From Bacteroides sp. (GTDB lineage: Bacteria > Bacteroidota > Bacteroidia > Bacteroidales > Bacteroidaceae): a DNA stretch of 58,186 nt. The notes under the pieces are model-generated. The model worked only from the letters and a program-made list of their open reading frames with translations, did no database searches and was not told where the DNA came from. Location of the stretch: positions 1 to 58,186 of the forward strand of contig NZ_JAQVBV010000034.1 of the NCBI RefSeq assembly GCF_028690125.1, given 5' to 3'. Each line of letters opens with the position of its first letter. The stretch's first letter is position 1. The translations under genes and the position numbers were made by a program. Shown piece by piece: positions 7,744 to 17,549 of this stretch.

Positions 7744-10380
7744 ATGAGAATTTATGAGAGAGTAATGGCAACGGTGGTTGCCTGCGTACTGCTGGGTGTT
7801 GTATGCCCCCACATGGCATCAGCAGAATCCTCCGTCGCAGAACACGCAAGTTGGTTGAAGAAGAAGAAAAAGAAGAAACTCCAACAGGAAGAAAAGTCCA
7901 AAACGGACTATGAGAAACTGGTAGAAGGAAGCAAAGCTACCAAAGGTATGTTTACCGTATACCAGAAAGAAAATGATTTTTATTTCGAAGTTCCTACCTC
8001 TTTGTTAGGTCGTGACCTACTAGTGGTCAATAAGTTACAACGGGTACCCGCAGAGCTGAATGAAGCCGGTGTAAACCGTGGTGTAAATTACGAAAATCAA
8101 ATGATCAGTGTTGAATGGGACAAGGCTAGCAAAAAGCTAATGTTTCGTCAGCAACGCCCTTTGCCTTTAGCTCCCAAAACTGATGCAATCTACCAATCGG
8201 TAAAAGATAACTTTATCTCTCCACTGATTGCCGCATTTAAGATAGAAGCTATCAATCAGGATTCTACTGCATTGGTAATTAAAGTAAATGATATTTATGA
8301 CGGCACGGAAACCAGTATAAATAATGTATTTACCAATATCAATCTGGGGACCTCAGCTATTAAAAATCTTTCACGTATTCTGTCTATAAAATCTTTCACG
8401 AACAATGTGGTAGCAACTTCCGAACTGACAACTAAAGTAACGGAAGGAACGACCAGTGTATACGTAACGGTAGAAGTAAGTTCATCTATTCTCTTGTTGC
8501 CGGAAACTCCTATGATGGGACGCTTCGACAATCAAAAGGTAGGCTATTTTACTAATCCCCTTTTAAGTTTCAGCGATGCACAGCAAGGTTCCGATACGAA
8601 ACATTATATCACCCGCTGGCGTTTGGAGCCTAAACCGGAAGATCGCGAAGCATATCTGAAGGGTAAACTTGTAGAACCTGCTAAACCTATTGTGTTCTAT
8701 ATAGATAGCTCAACTCCTTATCAATGGCGTACCTACATCAAAAAAGGTATTGAAGATTGGCAAGCCACTTTTGAAAAAGCAGGTTTCAAAAATGCAATCA
8801 TCGCCAGAGAAGTTACCGATAGTATGCAGATAGATATGGATGATGTCAATTACTCCGTATTGACTTATGCTGCTTCGGAAAAGAAGAATGCCATGGGACC
8901 TTCCATCCTCGATCCACGTTCAGGAGAAATTCTGGAAGCAGATATCATGTGGTGGCACAATGTACTCTCTATGGTAAGCGAATGGATCACTGTACAAACC
9001 GGAACTGTCAGCCCGGCAGCACGTAACGTACAATTGCCTGATTCTTTGATGGGGGATGCTATCCGTTTTGTGGCTTGCCATGAAGTAGGTCACTCTTTAG
9101 GGCTACGCCATAATATGATGGGATCAGCAGCATTTCCCACAGACTCTCTCCGCTCTGAATCATTCACATCTAAGATGAATTCCACCGCTTCATCTATCAT
9201 GGATTATGCCCGTTTCAACTATATCGCCCAACCGGGAGACGGTGTTAAAGTCCTTTCTCCGCATATCGGTCCTTATGACCAATTTGCCATTGAATATGGT
9301 TATCGCTGGTATGGTAAAAACACTCCGGAGGAAGAAAAAAATCTTCTGTTCAATTTCCTGAGTAAACATACTAACCGCCTTTACAAGTATAGTGAAGCAC
9401 AAGATATACGGGATGCTGTTGATCCGCGGGCACAGAACGAAGATTTGGGAGATGATCCGGTTCGTTCTTCTCTACTCGGTATTGAAAACCTGAAACGTAT
9501 CGTTCCTCAAATAATCCAATGGACTACCACCGGAGAGAAAGGACAAACGTATGAAGACGCATCTCGCTTATATTACGGTGTTATCAATCAATGGAACAAT
9601 TACTTGTATCATGTACTTGCCAATATAGGAGGTATCTATATTGAAAATACAACTGTAGGTGATGGTGTCAAAACATATACATTTGTGGAGAAGGAGAAAC
9701 AACAAGCTTCCCTGAAGTTCCTGATGAACGAAGTACTGACTTACCCCAAATGGTTGTTTGATACGGAAGTAGGGCAATATACTTTTTTACTTCGCAACAC
9801 TCCACTCGGCAAACAAGAAAATGCGCCTACACAGATATTGAGAAATGCGCAGGCATATATCCTTTGGGATCTGCTAGGCAATAATCGCCTGATGCGTATG
9901 ATTGAAAATGAATCAGTAAATGGCAAGAAAGCATTTACGGTAGTAGAATTTATGGAAGCGCTTCACAAGAACATTTTCGGTATTACGGAACGGGGAGGAA
10001 ATCCTGATGTAATGGAGCGTTCTTTGCAGAAAAACTTTCTGGATGCTTTACTTACAGCAGCTGCTGAACCCGAAGCTGTTAAAATCAACAAGAAATTGGC
10101 TGACGAACATTTCCTGCTCGATCACTCCACTCCTTTCTGTAGTTGCCATGCTGCCGAACAGCGTACTCTCCACGAAGAAAGCCGGATGGGTGCTCCACGA
10201 GTATTGAATTTCTACGGTAGCCAACTTAACCGTATATCAGATGCAATTTCTGTAAAACGCGGTGAATTGCTCCGTATCAAGAAACTCTTGCAGAATCGCC
10301 TCAGTAGTTCAGATACAGCAACACGATATCATTATGAGGATATGATATTACGTATCAATACTGCACTGGGAATCAAATAA
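7744..10380 (+). CDS. Zinc-dependent metalloprotease (DUF5117/DUF5118 type)
   Basis: This 878-residue exported protein has a signal peptide, then a lysine-rich stretch (residues 40-50). The zincin motif HEVGHSLGLRH occupies residues 446-456 (His446, Glu447, His450, His456), so the catalytic machinery is intact. The N-terminal part (MFTVYQKENDFYFEVP, LVVNKLQRVP) and the later IMDYARFNYIAQPGD segment (a Met-turn region) match the DUF5117/DUF5118/DUF4953 metalloprotease family common in Bacteroidetes. It is 31 bases upstream of a SusC gene and on the same strand. That operon order suggests that it trims a protein or peptide whose products enter through SusCD. The substrate is not deducible. Confidence 0.88.
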   Translation: MRIYERVMATVVACVLLGVVCPHMASAESSVAEHASWLKKKKKKKLQQEEKSKTDYEKLVEGSKATKGMFTVYQKENDFYFEVPTSLLGRDLLVVNKLQRVPAELNEAGVNRGVNYENQMISVEWDKASKKLMFRQQRPLPLAPKTDAIYQSVKDNFISPLIAAFKIEAINQDSTALVIKVNDIYDGTETSINNVFTNINLGTSAIKNLSRILSIKSFTNNVVATSELTTKVTEGTTSVYVTVEVSSSILLLPETPMMGRFDNQKVGYFTNPLLSFSDAQQGSDTKHYITRWRLEPKPEDREAYLKGKLVEPAKPIVFYIDSSTPYQWRTYIKKGIEDWQATFEKAGFKNAIIAREVTDSMQIDMDDVNYSVLTYAASEKKNAMGPSILDPRSGEILEADIMWWHNVLSMVSEWITVQTGTVSPAARNVQLPDSLMGDAIRFVACHEVGHSLGLRHNMMGSAAFPTDSLRSESFTSKMNSTASSIMDYARFNYIAQPGDGVKVLSPHIGPYDQFAIEYGYRWYGKNTPEEEKNLLFNFLSKHTNRLYKYSEAQDIRDAVDPRAQNEDLGDDPVRSSLLGIENLKRIVPQIIQWTTTGEKGQTYEDASRLYYGVINQWNNYLYHVLANIGGIYIENTTVGDGVKTYTFVEKEKQQASLKFLMNEVLTYPKWLFDTEVGQYTFLLRNTPLGKQENAPTQILRNAQAYILWDLLGNNRLMRMIENESVNGKKAFTVVEFMEALHKNIFGITERGGNPDVMERSLQKNFLDALLTAAAEPEAVKINKKLADEHFLLDHSTPFCSCHAAEQRTLHEESRMGAPRVLNFYGSQLNRISDAISVKRGELLRIKKLLQNRLSSSDTATRYHYEDMILRINTALGIK

Positions 10381-10411
10381 AAAATTAATCACTTAAGCAT
10401 ATCTACAATTA

Positions 10412-13400
10412 ATGAGAAAAAAACATTTGTGCATACTTATATGCTTTCTCGCAAATGCATTGGCAATGGCCGGTGCCAATAATCGCACAATCACAGGTGT
10501 TGTACTATCCAGTGAAGATGATCAACCATTGATCGGTGCTTCTATATTTGTGCCCTCCGACGAATTACAAAAAGTCGGTGCCTCTGAAACCTCTTTAGGT
10601 ACTATTACTGACTTGGATGGAAAGTTTTCTCTTTCCGTTCCCGAAAATATAACAAATATCCATTGCAGTTACATTGGATACGAAGAACAGGTAATCAAAT
10701 TACAGACCGGAAAAAACAACTACCGTATTGTACTTCAAGCGTCATCACATACCTTAGGAGATGTAGTCGTTACAGGTTATCAGGAATTGGAACGCCGCAA
10801 ATTAACTGCCGCTATCTCCAAAGTAGATGTAACAGATGCTATGTTAGGCTCTGCAAAAAGTATCGATCAGGCATTGGCAGGACAAATTGCCGGTGTAGCT
10901 GTCACTAATACTTCCGGTGCTCCGGGATCTCCCGCACGTATTCGTATTCGTGGTACTGCTTCTTTGAATGGAACTCAAGACCCTTTGTGGGTATTGGATG
11001 GAATTCCTTTGGAAGGAACAGATATTCCCAGCTTAGGAGACAATGATAATAATATCGTTGATATGAAGCAATCTTCAATTGCCGGACTTAGCCCAAATGA
11101 TATTGAAAGTATCACTATTCTGAAAGACGCAGCTGCTACAGCTATCTATGGCGCGCGTGCTGCCAATGGCGTAATTGTGGTGACAACAAAACGAGGAAAA
11201 ATAGGGAAACCCGTAATTAATTTTAATACACGACTGACTTATAGTCCTAATCTTGATACGTCCCGATTAAATCTTCTTAATTCACAAGAGAAAATCGATT
11301 TAGAGCTGGAACTAATGAAAGAACCGGCAGATCCAATTCTAGGCATTCCGGCTTTTTATCAAAAAGGAGGTGTGGCTTCCATATTAAAACAATATAAATT
11401 GTTTGATGCTTATCAGGAAAAAGGTTGGAACGGTTTGACAGCTGAAGCACAAAATGCGATTAACCAATTAAAAACAATCAATACAGATTGGAATGATATT
11501 TTGTTTAGAGACGCTTTCACACAAGATTATAATTTTAGTATTTCAGGTGGAAGCGAAAAAATTACATACTACAACTCACTTGGCTACTCAAAAGAAGATG
11601 GTAATGTTCCAGGTGTAAGTATGAGTCGCTTCAATCTTACAAGCAAAACATCCTATCAGGCAAATAAGATGCTCAAAATTGGTATGTCACTTTTTGCTAA
11701 CCGACGAAAGAATACAAACTATGTAACAGATAAATATGGCTATGCTAATCCTATCTACTATGCCCGCACAGCCAATCCATATCTGAAACCTTACGATTCA
11801 GATGGGAACTATTTATATGATTATGATATTTCAAACAGTAACATACCTAATCCTAAACAAGGATTTAATATTTTTGAAGAAAGAGCTAATACAAGTAAAG
11901 AAACACTAACGACTGCAATTAATGCAATCTTTAGTGCAGATTTGCGCTTTAACGACCACTGGAAACTATCATCTCAAGTTGGTCTGCAATGGGAGCAGGC
12001 AGGGCTGGAACAATATGTTGGCAACAACACATTTACAACTCGTAATATGCGTGAAGGTAGCCAATACTGGGATAACGTAAATAAGGTATATAAATATGTC
12101 ATCCCTGAAGGAGGAATGCACAAAGCAGCGAACTCTACAACATCACAGATAACGTGGAAAGTACAAGGCGAATGGAATCAAACTTTTAAAGATATCCATG
12201 AAGTTCAGATTATGGCTGGTTCAGAAATTCGGAAAAACTGGTATGAGTCACTGACCTCTAATGCTTACGGATATGATCCGAAAACACTTACAACAAAACC
12301 ACTCATCTTTAAAGATGAAGATCAAGCCAAATCTTATCCATTGCATACGAAAAGTTATATTGAAAACGCTTTTGCGTCCTTTTATGCAAACGGTTCATAT
12401 ACTTTAATGAAACGCTATACATTAGGAGGAAGTATCCGTATGGATGGCTCTGATCTTTTTGGAGTGGATAAAAAATATAGATTCCTGCCTATTTATTCCA
12501 TAAGTGGATTATGGCGTATCTCCAATGAATCATTCCTTGAATCAGCTAAGAATTGGATGGATAATTTGTCACTGCGATTATCCTACGGACTACAAGGAAA
12601 TATAGACAAAAGCACCTCTCCATTCCTTGTAGGGATATACGGTAACCAGACTATACTTCCAGGCAATACAGAAACAAGCATTGATATTTCGGGTGCTCCT
12701 AACGACAAATTACGCTGGGAAAAAACAGCTTCATACAATGCCGGAATTGATTTCTCCGTACTCAATTCTGCAATCAATCTTAGTGTAGACTATTATTATC
12801 GTAAAGGAACAGATCTTATTGGTAAAAAAAATCTACCTCTGGAGAATGGTTTTGAAAGCATGACAATCAACTGGGCAAGTATGGAGAATAAAGGTGTAGA
12901 AGTGAATTTACAAACACGCAACATTACTACACGTAATTTCTCGTGGTATACTACATTCAATTTCGCATATAATTATAATAAAGTATTGAAAGTCTTAACA
13001 GCTTCAGATAGCAAAACTCCAGGACTGGAGGGATATCCAGTAGGTACAATTTTTGCCATCAAAAGTAAAATAGACCCTAAAACAGGACGTATATTAATCT
13101 ATCCAAAAGGAAGCTCCGAGCCAGTTAATGTCGAAACTCTCTTCGATATGTATGATGAAAGTGGCATCGGCTACTATACATATAATGAAAAAGCTGATTT
13201 CCAAAGAGAGTTATACACATCTGTCGGAACAACTGAAGCACCATACACCGGAGGATTTATCAATACTTTCAACTACCGTAATTGGGAGTTAAGTTTTAAC
13301 TTTGCTTATAACATTGGAGCACACGTTCGCACTAGTCCTTCATATGATATTGTTGATTTCGACCCAGGACATAATGCAAACCGAGATGTTCTCAATAGAT

Positions 13401-13747
13401 GGACACCCGAAAACAAGAATGGACAATTTCCTGCTTTACTTAACCGAAACAATTATTCAGCGGACTATTATCTATTCGGAAACGAGAGAGCACTCTACAG
13501 AAACTTGGATTTATGGGTAAAACGTCTTAACTACGTACGACTCCAGAATATACGATTAGCATATACATTACCACAAGAATGGCTACGTAAGTTCAGCGTT
13601 CATGGAGCAACAGTTGCTGTAGAAGGACGTAATCTGTTTGTCTTCGGTTCCAGCTACAAGAATTATATGGATCCAGAATCAATGGGAAATCTTTATTCTA
13701 CCCCAATGGCTAAATCGTTTACATTCAATCTTAGTCTTAACTTTTAA
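10412..13747 (+). CDS. SusC/RagA-family TonB-linked outer membrane transporter
   Basis: This 1111-residue protein has a signal peptide (to about residue 21), a carboxypeptidase-D-like regulatory domain (TITGVVLSSEDDQPLIGASI), then a TonB plug with SusC signatures: VVVTGYQ, ALAGQIAGVAVTNTSGAPG, IRIRGTASLN, PLWVLDG and SITILKDAAATAIYGARAANG. A 22-strand barrel ending in a C-terminal Phe follows. There is no N-terminal STN signalling domain, so it is unlikely to act directly on the ECF sigma/anti-sigma pair at 15.6 kb. It should import a ligand captured by the SusD protein encoded 20 bases downstream, using TonB energy. The metalloprotease upstream points to peptides rather than glycans; this is inference. 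Confidence 0.95.
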   Translation: MRKKHLCILICFLANALAMAGANNRTITGVVLSSEDDQPLIGASIFVPSDELQKVGASETSLGTITDLDGKFSLSVPENITNIHCSYIGYEEQVIKLQTGKNNYRIVLQASSHTLGDVVVTGYQELERRKLTAAISKVDVTDAMLGSAKSIDQALAGQIAGVAVTNTSGAPGSPARIRIRGTASLNGTQDPLWVLDGIPLEGTDIPSLGDNDNNIVDMKQSSIAGLSPNDIESITILKDAAATAIYGARAANGVIVVTTKRGKIGKPVINFNTRLTYSPNLDTSRLNLLNSQEKIDLELELMKEPADPILGIPAFYQKGGVASILKQYKLFDAYQEKGWNGLTAEAQNAINQLKTINTDWNDILFRDAFTQDYNFSISGGSEKITYYNSLGYSKEDGNVPGVSMSRFNLTSKTSYQANKMLKIGMSLFANRRKNTNYVTDKYGYANPIYYARTANPYLKPYDSDGNYLYDYDISNSNIPNPKQGFNIFEERANTSKETLTTAINAIFSADLRFNDHWKLSSQVGLQWEQAGLEQYVGNNTFTTRNMREGSQYWDNVNKVYKYVIPEGGMHKAANSTTSQITWKVQGEWNQTFKDIHEVQIMAGSEIRKNWYESLTSNAYGYDPKTLTTKPLIFKDEDQAKSYPLHTKSYIENAFASFYANGSYTLMKRYTLGGSIRMDGSDLFGVDKKYRFLPIYSISGLWRISNESFLESAKNWMDNLSLRLSYGLQGNIDKSTSPFLVGIYGNQTILPGNTETSIDISGAPNDKLRWEKTASYNAGIDFSVLNSAINLSVDYYYRKGTDLIGKKNLPLENGFESMTINWASMENKGVEVNLQTRNITTRNFSWYTTFNFAYNYNKVLKVLTASDSKTPGLEGYPVGTIFAIKSKIDPKTGRILIYPKGSSEPVNVETLFDMYDESGIGYYTYNEKADFQRELYTSVGTTEAPYTGGFINTFNYRNWELSFNFAYNIGAHVRTSPSYDIVDFDPGHNANRDVLNRWTPENKNGQFPALLNRNNYSADYYLFGNERALYRNLDLWVKRLNYVRLQNIRLAYTLPQEWLRKFSVHGATVAVEGRNLFVFGSSYKNYMDPESMGNLYSTPMAKSFTFNLSLNF

Positions 13748-13767
13748 ACTAAAAAATAATTGTGAAT

Positions 13768-15105
13768 ATGAATAAAATTCAAAAATTATATATATACTTC
13801 ATGCTTGCCGGAAGTCTTATTATAACCTCATGCAGCAATTTTTTAGACATACAGCCCACAGGAAAAGTGATTCCCAATACATTGGAAGAATACAGGGCAC
13901 TTATGACTACTGTCTATTCTAAAGGATTGATAGACAGAAGTCTTTGTGATATGCGTACAGGTGATATTACAATCCGGAACGACGAATTTGATCAAAGTAC
14001 CTACAGAGACATTGAGAGATGGGTAGCCAACAATCCTTCCGGGACCGAATTTGGCTGGTCTTCATATTATGAAAACATCTATTATGCTAATGCTATCATA
14101 AATAAACAAAATGATATTACTGAAGGTACCAAAGAAGATATTGACCAATTAGTTGGAGAAGCTTATTTTATGAGAGGATATATGCACTTTATACTAGTCA
14201 ATCTTTTTGGGCAACCATATACTAAGGAAGGAGCACCGATGACAAAGGCTGTTCCACTGAAACTAACACTTGATTTAGAAGAATTACCAACGCGTAATAC
14301 TGTGGAACAGATATATATATCGATTCTTTCCGATATTGAAAATGCACGCAAGTTCATCAACCGCACAGAGTGGGAAACTGGTTTTAATTATCGCTTTAGT
14401 ACGTTAGCAGTAGATGCTTTCGAATCACGAGTGTGTCTTTATAAAGGTGATTGGAAAACTGCTTATGATGTAACCGAGCGTTTATTAGCACAAAAATCAA
14501 CATTAGAAGATTTCAATAGTTCCGATTTCAAAATGCCAAATTTATACGAGTCCATGGAATCTATCACTGCTTATGAAAATGTATATAATAACAGTACACT
14601 CAAAGCTTCACAAGCTACAGAAGCATTTGTAAAAATGTTCCAAGAAGGTGATCTTCGTCTCGCAAAATATATTGACGTAGTAAATGCAGATGGCAATTAT
14701 CCCATTATAAAAAATGATGGAACTAGTAAATACAAATGTAGTTTCCGTACTTCGGAATTATACTTGAATGCAGCAGAAGCTGCTGCTCATCTAAATAAAT
14801 TACCAGAAGCACGTAACCGTTTGTTACAACTAATGGAAAAACGATATACTCCAACTGCATACGAGCAGAAAGAAAATGAAGTAAGCAATATGAATCAAGC
14901 TCATTTAATCACGGAAATATTGAATGAACGTGCTCGTGAATTAGCTTTTGAAGGTCACCGTTGGTTTGATTTGCGCCGCACTACCCGACCAGAAATCAAA
15001 AAAATATTCAATGAACAGACCATTGTTTTACAACAAGATGACGTTCGCTATACATTGCAAATCCCGCTAAGTGCAACTAATGCTAATCCTAATTTAATGG
15101 ATTAA
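13768..15105 (+). CDS. SusD/RagB-family nutrient-binding outer membrane lipoprotein
   Basis: This 445-residue lipoprotein starts at the ATG at 13768 (a GTG two codons earlier is also possible). The lipobox is LIITSC, followed by the classic SNFLDIQPTGKVIP SusD opening. Other SusD markers are YFMRGYMHFILVNLFGQPY and the C-terminal NERARELAFEGHRWFDLRR. It should form the lid over the partner SusC barrel and bind the ligand at the surface. It is rather short for the family (usually 500 or more residues), with the middle of the ligand-facing region reduced. The operon ends with a good terminator at 15220. Confidence 0.94.
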   Translation: MNKIQKLYIYFMLAGSLIITSCSNFLDIQPTGKVIPNTLEEYRALMTTVYSKGLIDRSLCDMRTGDITIRNDEFDQSTYRDIERWVANNPSGTEFGWSSYYENIYYANAIINKQNDITEGTKEDIDQLVGEAYFMRGYMHFILVNLFGQPYTKEGAPMTKAVPLKLTLDLEELPTRNTVEQIYISILSDIENARKFINRTEWETGFNYRFSTLAVDAFESRVCLYKGDWKTAYDVTERLLAQKSTLEDFNSSDFKMPNLYESMESITAYENVYNNSTLKASQATEAFVKMFQEGDLRLAKYIDVVNADGNYPIIKNDGTSKYKCSFRTSELYLNAAEAAAHLNKLPEARNRLLQLMEKRYTPTAYEQKENEVSNMNQAHLITEILNERARELAFEGHRWFDLRRTTRPEIKKIFNEQTIVLQQDDVRYTLQIPLSATNANPNLMD

Positions 15106-15219
15106 CTACATAACTAATATACGATTATTTAGCTTATACAGTTATTATAGTTGCAATCGGTTTCTGGTACAAATGAACACCTAAGTGATACCTGTTTACT
15201 TATAAACGATTTGATATTA

Positions 15220-15251
15220 GAGGTTATCTCAAAATTGAGATGACCTCTTTT
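15220..15251 (+). terminator. Intrinsic terminator of the metalloprotease-SusCD operon
   Basis: GAGGTTATCTC (15220-15230) pairs with GAGATGACCTC (15237-15247) as an 11-bp stem with one G-T wobble and a 6-base loop, followed by TTTT. It lies about 115 bases after the SusD stop. Confidence 0.8.
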
Positions 15252-15585
15252 GTTAGTCAATCTTAATAGAGAAGAGAAAAACTAACACCCTATTTTAAAA
15301 CATCAAGTACAACCTCTTTTTTATTACATAAATAAGTCACCTTTCATTTTTATATTCAATATATGAAAAAATAAGAGCTAAAACCTATATCTATCACTTA
15401 AAATTTATTCTTTCACTCCCCCTTTACATAATGTTATCCACCATACTCTACTTACATCCATCTCAACTATTTTTCTTGCAATAACGAAAAAACATCTTAT
15501 CTTTTACGTCTTTTCGTCTCCTTTTGCGTCATTATAATAGATCGCGGTCATAAAATTTAAAAAGAAGAATAACTAAAAATGAGAC
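15252..15585. other. AT-rich intergenic spacer
   Basis: Between the SusD terminator and the sigma factor lie about 330 bases of AT-rich DNA. No open frame, RNA or strong repeat is seen. It presumably contains the sigma-operon promoter, but no perfect consensus match is found; the promoter may be one recognised by the sigma factor itself. Confidence 0.4.
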
Positions 15586-16131
15586 ATGAAACAAGAATCG
15601 ATCCTCAACAACGAAGATGTGCTAAGTCGTGAACTGGCAGAGCTTATAGAAGCAGAAAGGACACACTTACTACGGTATGCCTGTTACAGAATAGGTAATC
15701 TTGCCGACGCTGAAGACGCCATACAAGACATTTTCGTACAGTTGCATATCAGAGAACGAGACCATAAAGGTCAGACACCGGCAAATATGCGTAACTATCT
15801 GTATCGAAGTTTGGCAAACTTATGCACTGATCGTCTGCGGAGAGTACAATGCTTACAATTTGTATCACTGGAACAAGTTATCAATTACAGTGAAGACACC
15901 CCCGAAGACTTTGAACAAGAGTTTCGCCTTATATCAACTCTGCTCTCTACCATTCCCGAAGAACAGGCAGAAGTGATACGACTACGGATCCATAGTGACA
16001 AAAGCTTTGCCGAAATAGCAGAAATACTGAATATGCCTATATCATCGGTTAAGTCACGTTTTCAATACGGAATTGAGAAAATAAGAAAGGGATTGAAGGA
16101 ACAACAGTCCCTAAAAGTAAAAGAACAATAA
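15586..16131 (+). CDS. RNA polymerase ECF sigma factor
   Basis: This 181-residue protein has sigma region 2 (LRYACYRIGNLADAEDAIQD, about residues 25-50, then MRNYLYRSLANLCTDRLRR) and region 4 with its helix-turn-helix (FAEIAEILNMPISSVKSRFQYGIEKIRKGL, near residues 145-172). It belongs to the ECF class. The next gene, 13 bases downstream, encodes a zinc-finger membrane protein that is the obvious anti-sigma partner. This makes a two-gene stress or envelope-sensing unit. There is no FecR-like partner and no STN-bearing transporter next door, so the classic surface-signalling mode is not supported. Confidence 0.92.
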   Translation: MKQESILNNEDVLSRELAELIEAERTHLLRYACYRIGNLADAEDAIQDIFVQLHIRERDHKGQTPANMRNYLYRSLANLCTDRLRRVQCLQFVSLEQVINYSEDTPEDFEQEFRLISTLLSTIPEEQAEVIRLRIHSDKSFAEIAEILNMPISSVKSRFQYGIEKIRKGLKEQQSLKVKEQ

Positions 16132-16144
16132 ACTTTGTAACACC

Positions 16145-17491
16145 ATGAAATGTAAAGAATTCAAGAAGAATATAGTGGAGCTGTGTGATAAAAATACAGA
16201 TCCTAGATTAGTAGACGAATGTATGCACCATATGGAAGAATGCCTCGAATGTAAATCATATTACGAGGATTATATGGCAACTGTAAGTATGTTGTGCCCA
16301 CGCTATGCACCTATGGCAATACAATCAAAGTCACCAGAAACAAAGATTGAATCATCTGCTATCGAAAGAAAATCTAGTGAAAAACAACACAAAATTCAAC
16401 AGTTGCGCATAAGGTTTACACAAATAGCAGCAGCTCTAATTATCTTCGTGGCAGGTATAATGACAGGATTAAGCAATCTTTTCTCAACGGATGCAAAAGC
16501 TATTCCATCACCATCACTGATTTTCGAACAGGCTATCAGAAATGTACACAATGCCGGTAGTTTTATCATCAACATGAATGCACGCACTCTACCAAACGAG
16601 AATATGGCTTACTTTAATCCTGATGCCGAATTCGTAAATATTAGCTTAAAAGTTCTGCACCAAAATGATTCTACTTTCTGGAGATTAGAAAAGGAAGGAG
16701 GAAGAGCGATCCTGTTCGATGGTCGAGAACAATATATGTGGGATAATATCGGTCTGAAAGTACGCGGCTCAGCCACTACTGGTTTTATGGAAAGTTTCGC
16801 TTCATTACTCGAACCCGAAAAACTTCTGGAACAACAAAAAACGGCTATAGCCAATAATAACAAAGGAGATGTGAAAATGTCAGAAACTGACTCAAAAATA
16901 GTCATAACAACATATACAGAAATGTACGACAATAACCTCTATTCACTTCTCCATAATTCCAAACTGGGAAAGCATAAATGTATAATCGAAAATGTGTTTA
17001 CCAAGAACGATGGTCTACTCCGGGAAATACGGGTATGGGTAGAGCAAAATGGCAAAAAGGTTCTGATTCTCAGCAGTTCTGAGATAAAATATAATACATT
17101 ATTACGTAAAGAGGACTTATTATGCCTTCCTAATATTGACAAATCACAATGGGTATCAGCCGAGGAGCCACTACTGAAAGAAGGAGCGCATTTAAAAGCT
17201 CTACAAAATGAAACAGCCACAGAAGCAGCACGTAGAATTTTAACAGCACTTACTAACGGAAACCCGGAACAAGCCAAAGAAGCTCTCCAAACCTATGACC
17301 GGGCAGAACTTTCTAAAAGGTTAAGTGGCTGCAAGGTTTCAGAGTTCAGTATGCCTAAAAAGAAAGAAAACAATGCAAGTGTATTCGTATTTTATAAATT
17401 GACTCAACCTGATGGAACATCCCAAATGAACTATGTCGTTCTGCGTCAGGACAATGATCAGAAAATATGGATACTTGACGGTGGTCTTTAA
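16145..17491 (+). CDS. Membrane anti-sigma factor with zinc-finger N-terminus and periplasmic domain
   Basis: This 448-residue protein starts with an anti-sigma zinc-binding motif: His29-x3-Cys33-x2-Cys36 after Cys14. A single transmembrane helix follows at about residues 85-107 (IAAALIIFVAGIMTGLSNLF). The periplasmic remainder has two beta-rich parts: the first resembles a LolA/outer-membrane-lipoprotein-carrier fold (FRLEKEGGRAILFDGREQYMW) and the C-terminal part resembles a small NTF2-like or DUF4878-type domain. It would hold the upstream sigma factor at the inner membrane and release it on an envelope signal. The domain naming of the periplasmic part is tentative; the anti-sigma role rests on the zinc motif, topology and pairing. 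Confidence 0.8.
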   Translation: MKCKEFKKNIVELCDKNTDPRLVDECMHHMEECLECKSYYEDYMATVSMLCPRYAPMAIQSKSPETKIESSAIERKSSEKQHKIQQLRIRFTQIAAALIIFVAGIMTGLSNLFSTDAKAIPSPSLIFEQAIRNVHNAGSFIINMNARTLPNENMAYFNPDAEFVNISLKVLHQNDSTFWRLEKEGGRAILFDGREQYMWDNIGLKVRGSATTGFMESFASLLEPEKLLEQQKTAIANNNKGDVKMSETDSKIVITTYTEMYDNNLYSLLHNSKLGKHKCIIENVFTKNDGLLREIRVWVEQNGKKVLILSSSEIKYNTLLRKEDLLCLPNIDKSQWVSAEEPLLKEGAHLKALQNETATEAARRILTALTNGNPEQAKEALQTYDRAELSKRLSGCKVSEFSMPKKKENNASVFVFYKLTQPDGTSQMNYVVLRQDNDQKIWILDGGL

Positions 17492-17549
17492 TTCTTAAAA
17501 ATCGGACATAAGATAAATAGACGACACAATCCCTTTCTAAAATATCCCC

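Noticed and set aside
10663..13520. Short frames inside the SusC gene on both strands
   Set aside because: They overlap a complete SusC reading frame and have no features of their own.
15586..17491. Assigning the sigma/anti-sigma pair to control of the upstream SusC by surface signalling
   Set aside because: The SusC protein lacks an STN domain and the anti-sigma is a zinc-finger type rather than FecR; a terminator and a 330-base spacer separate the units.
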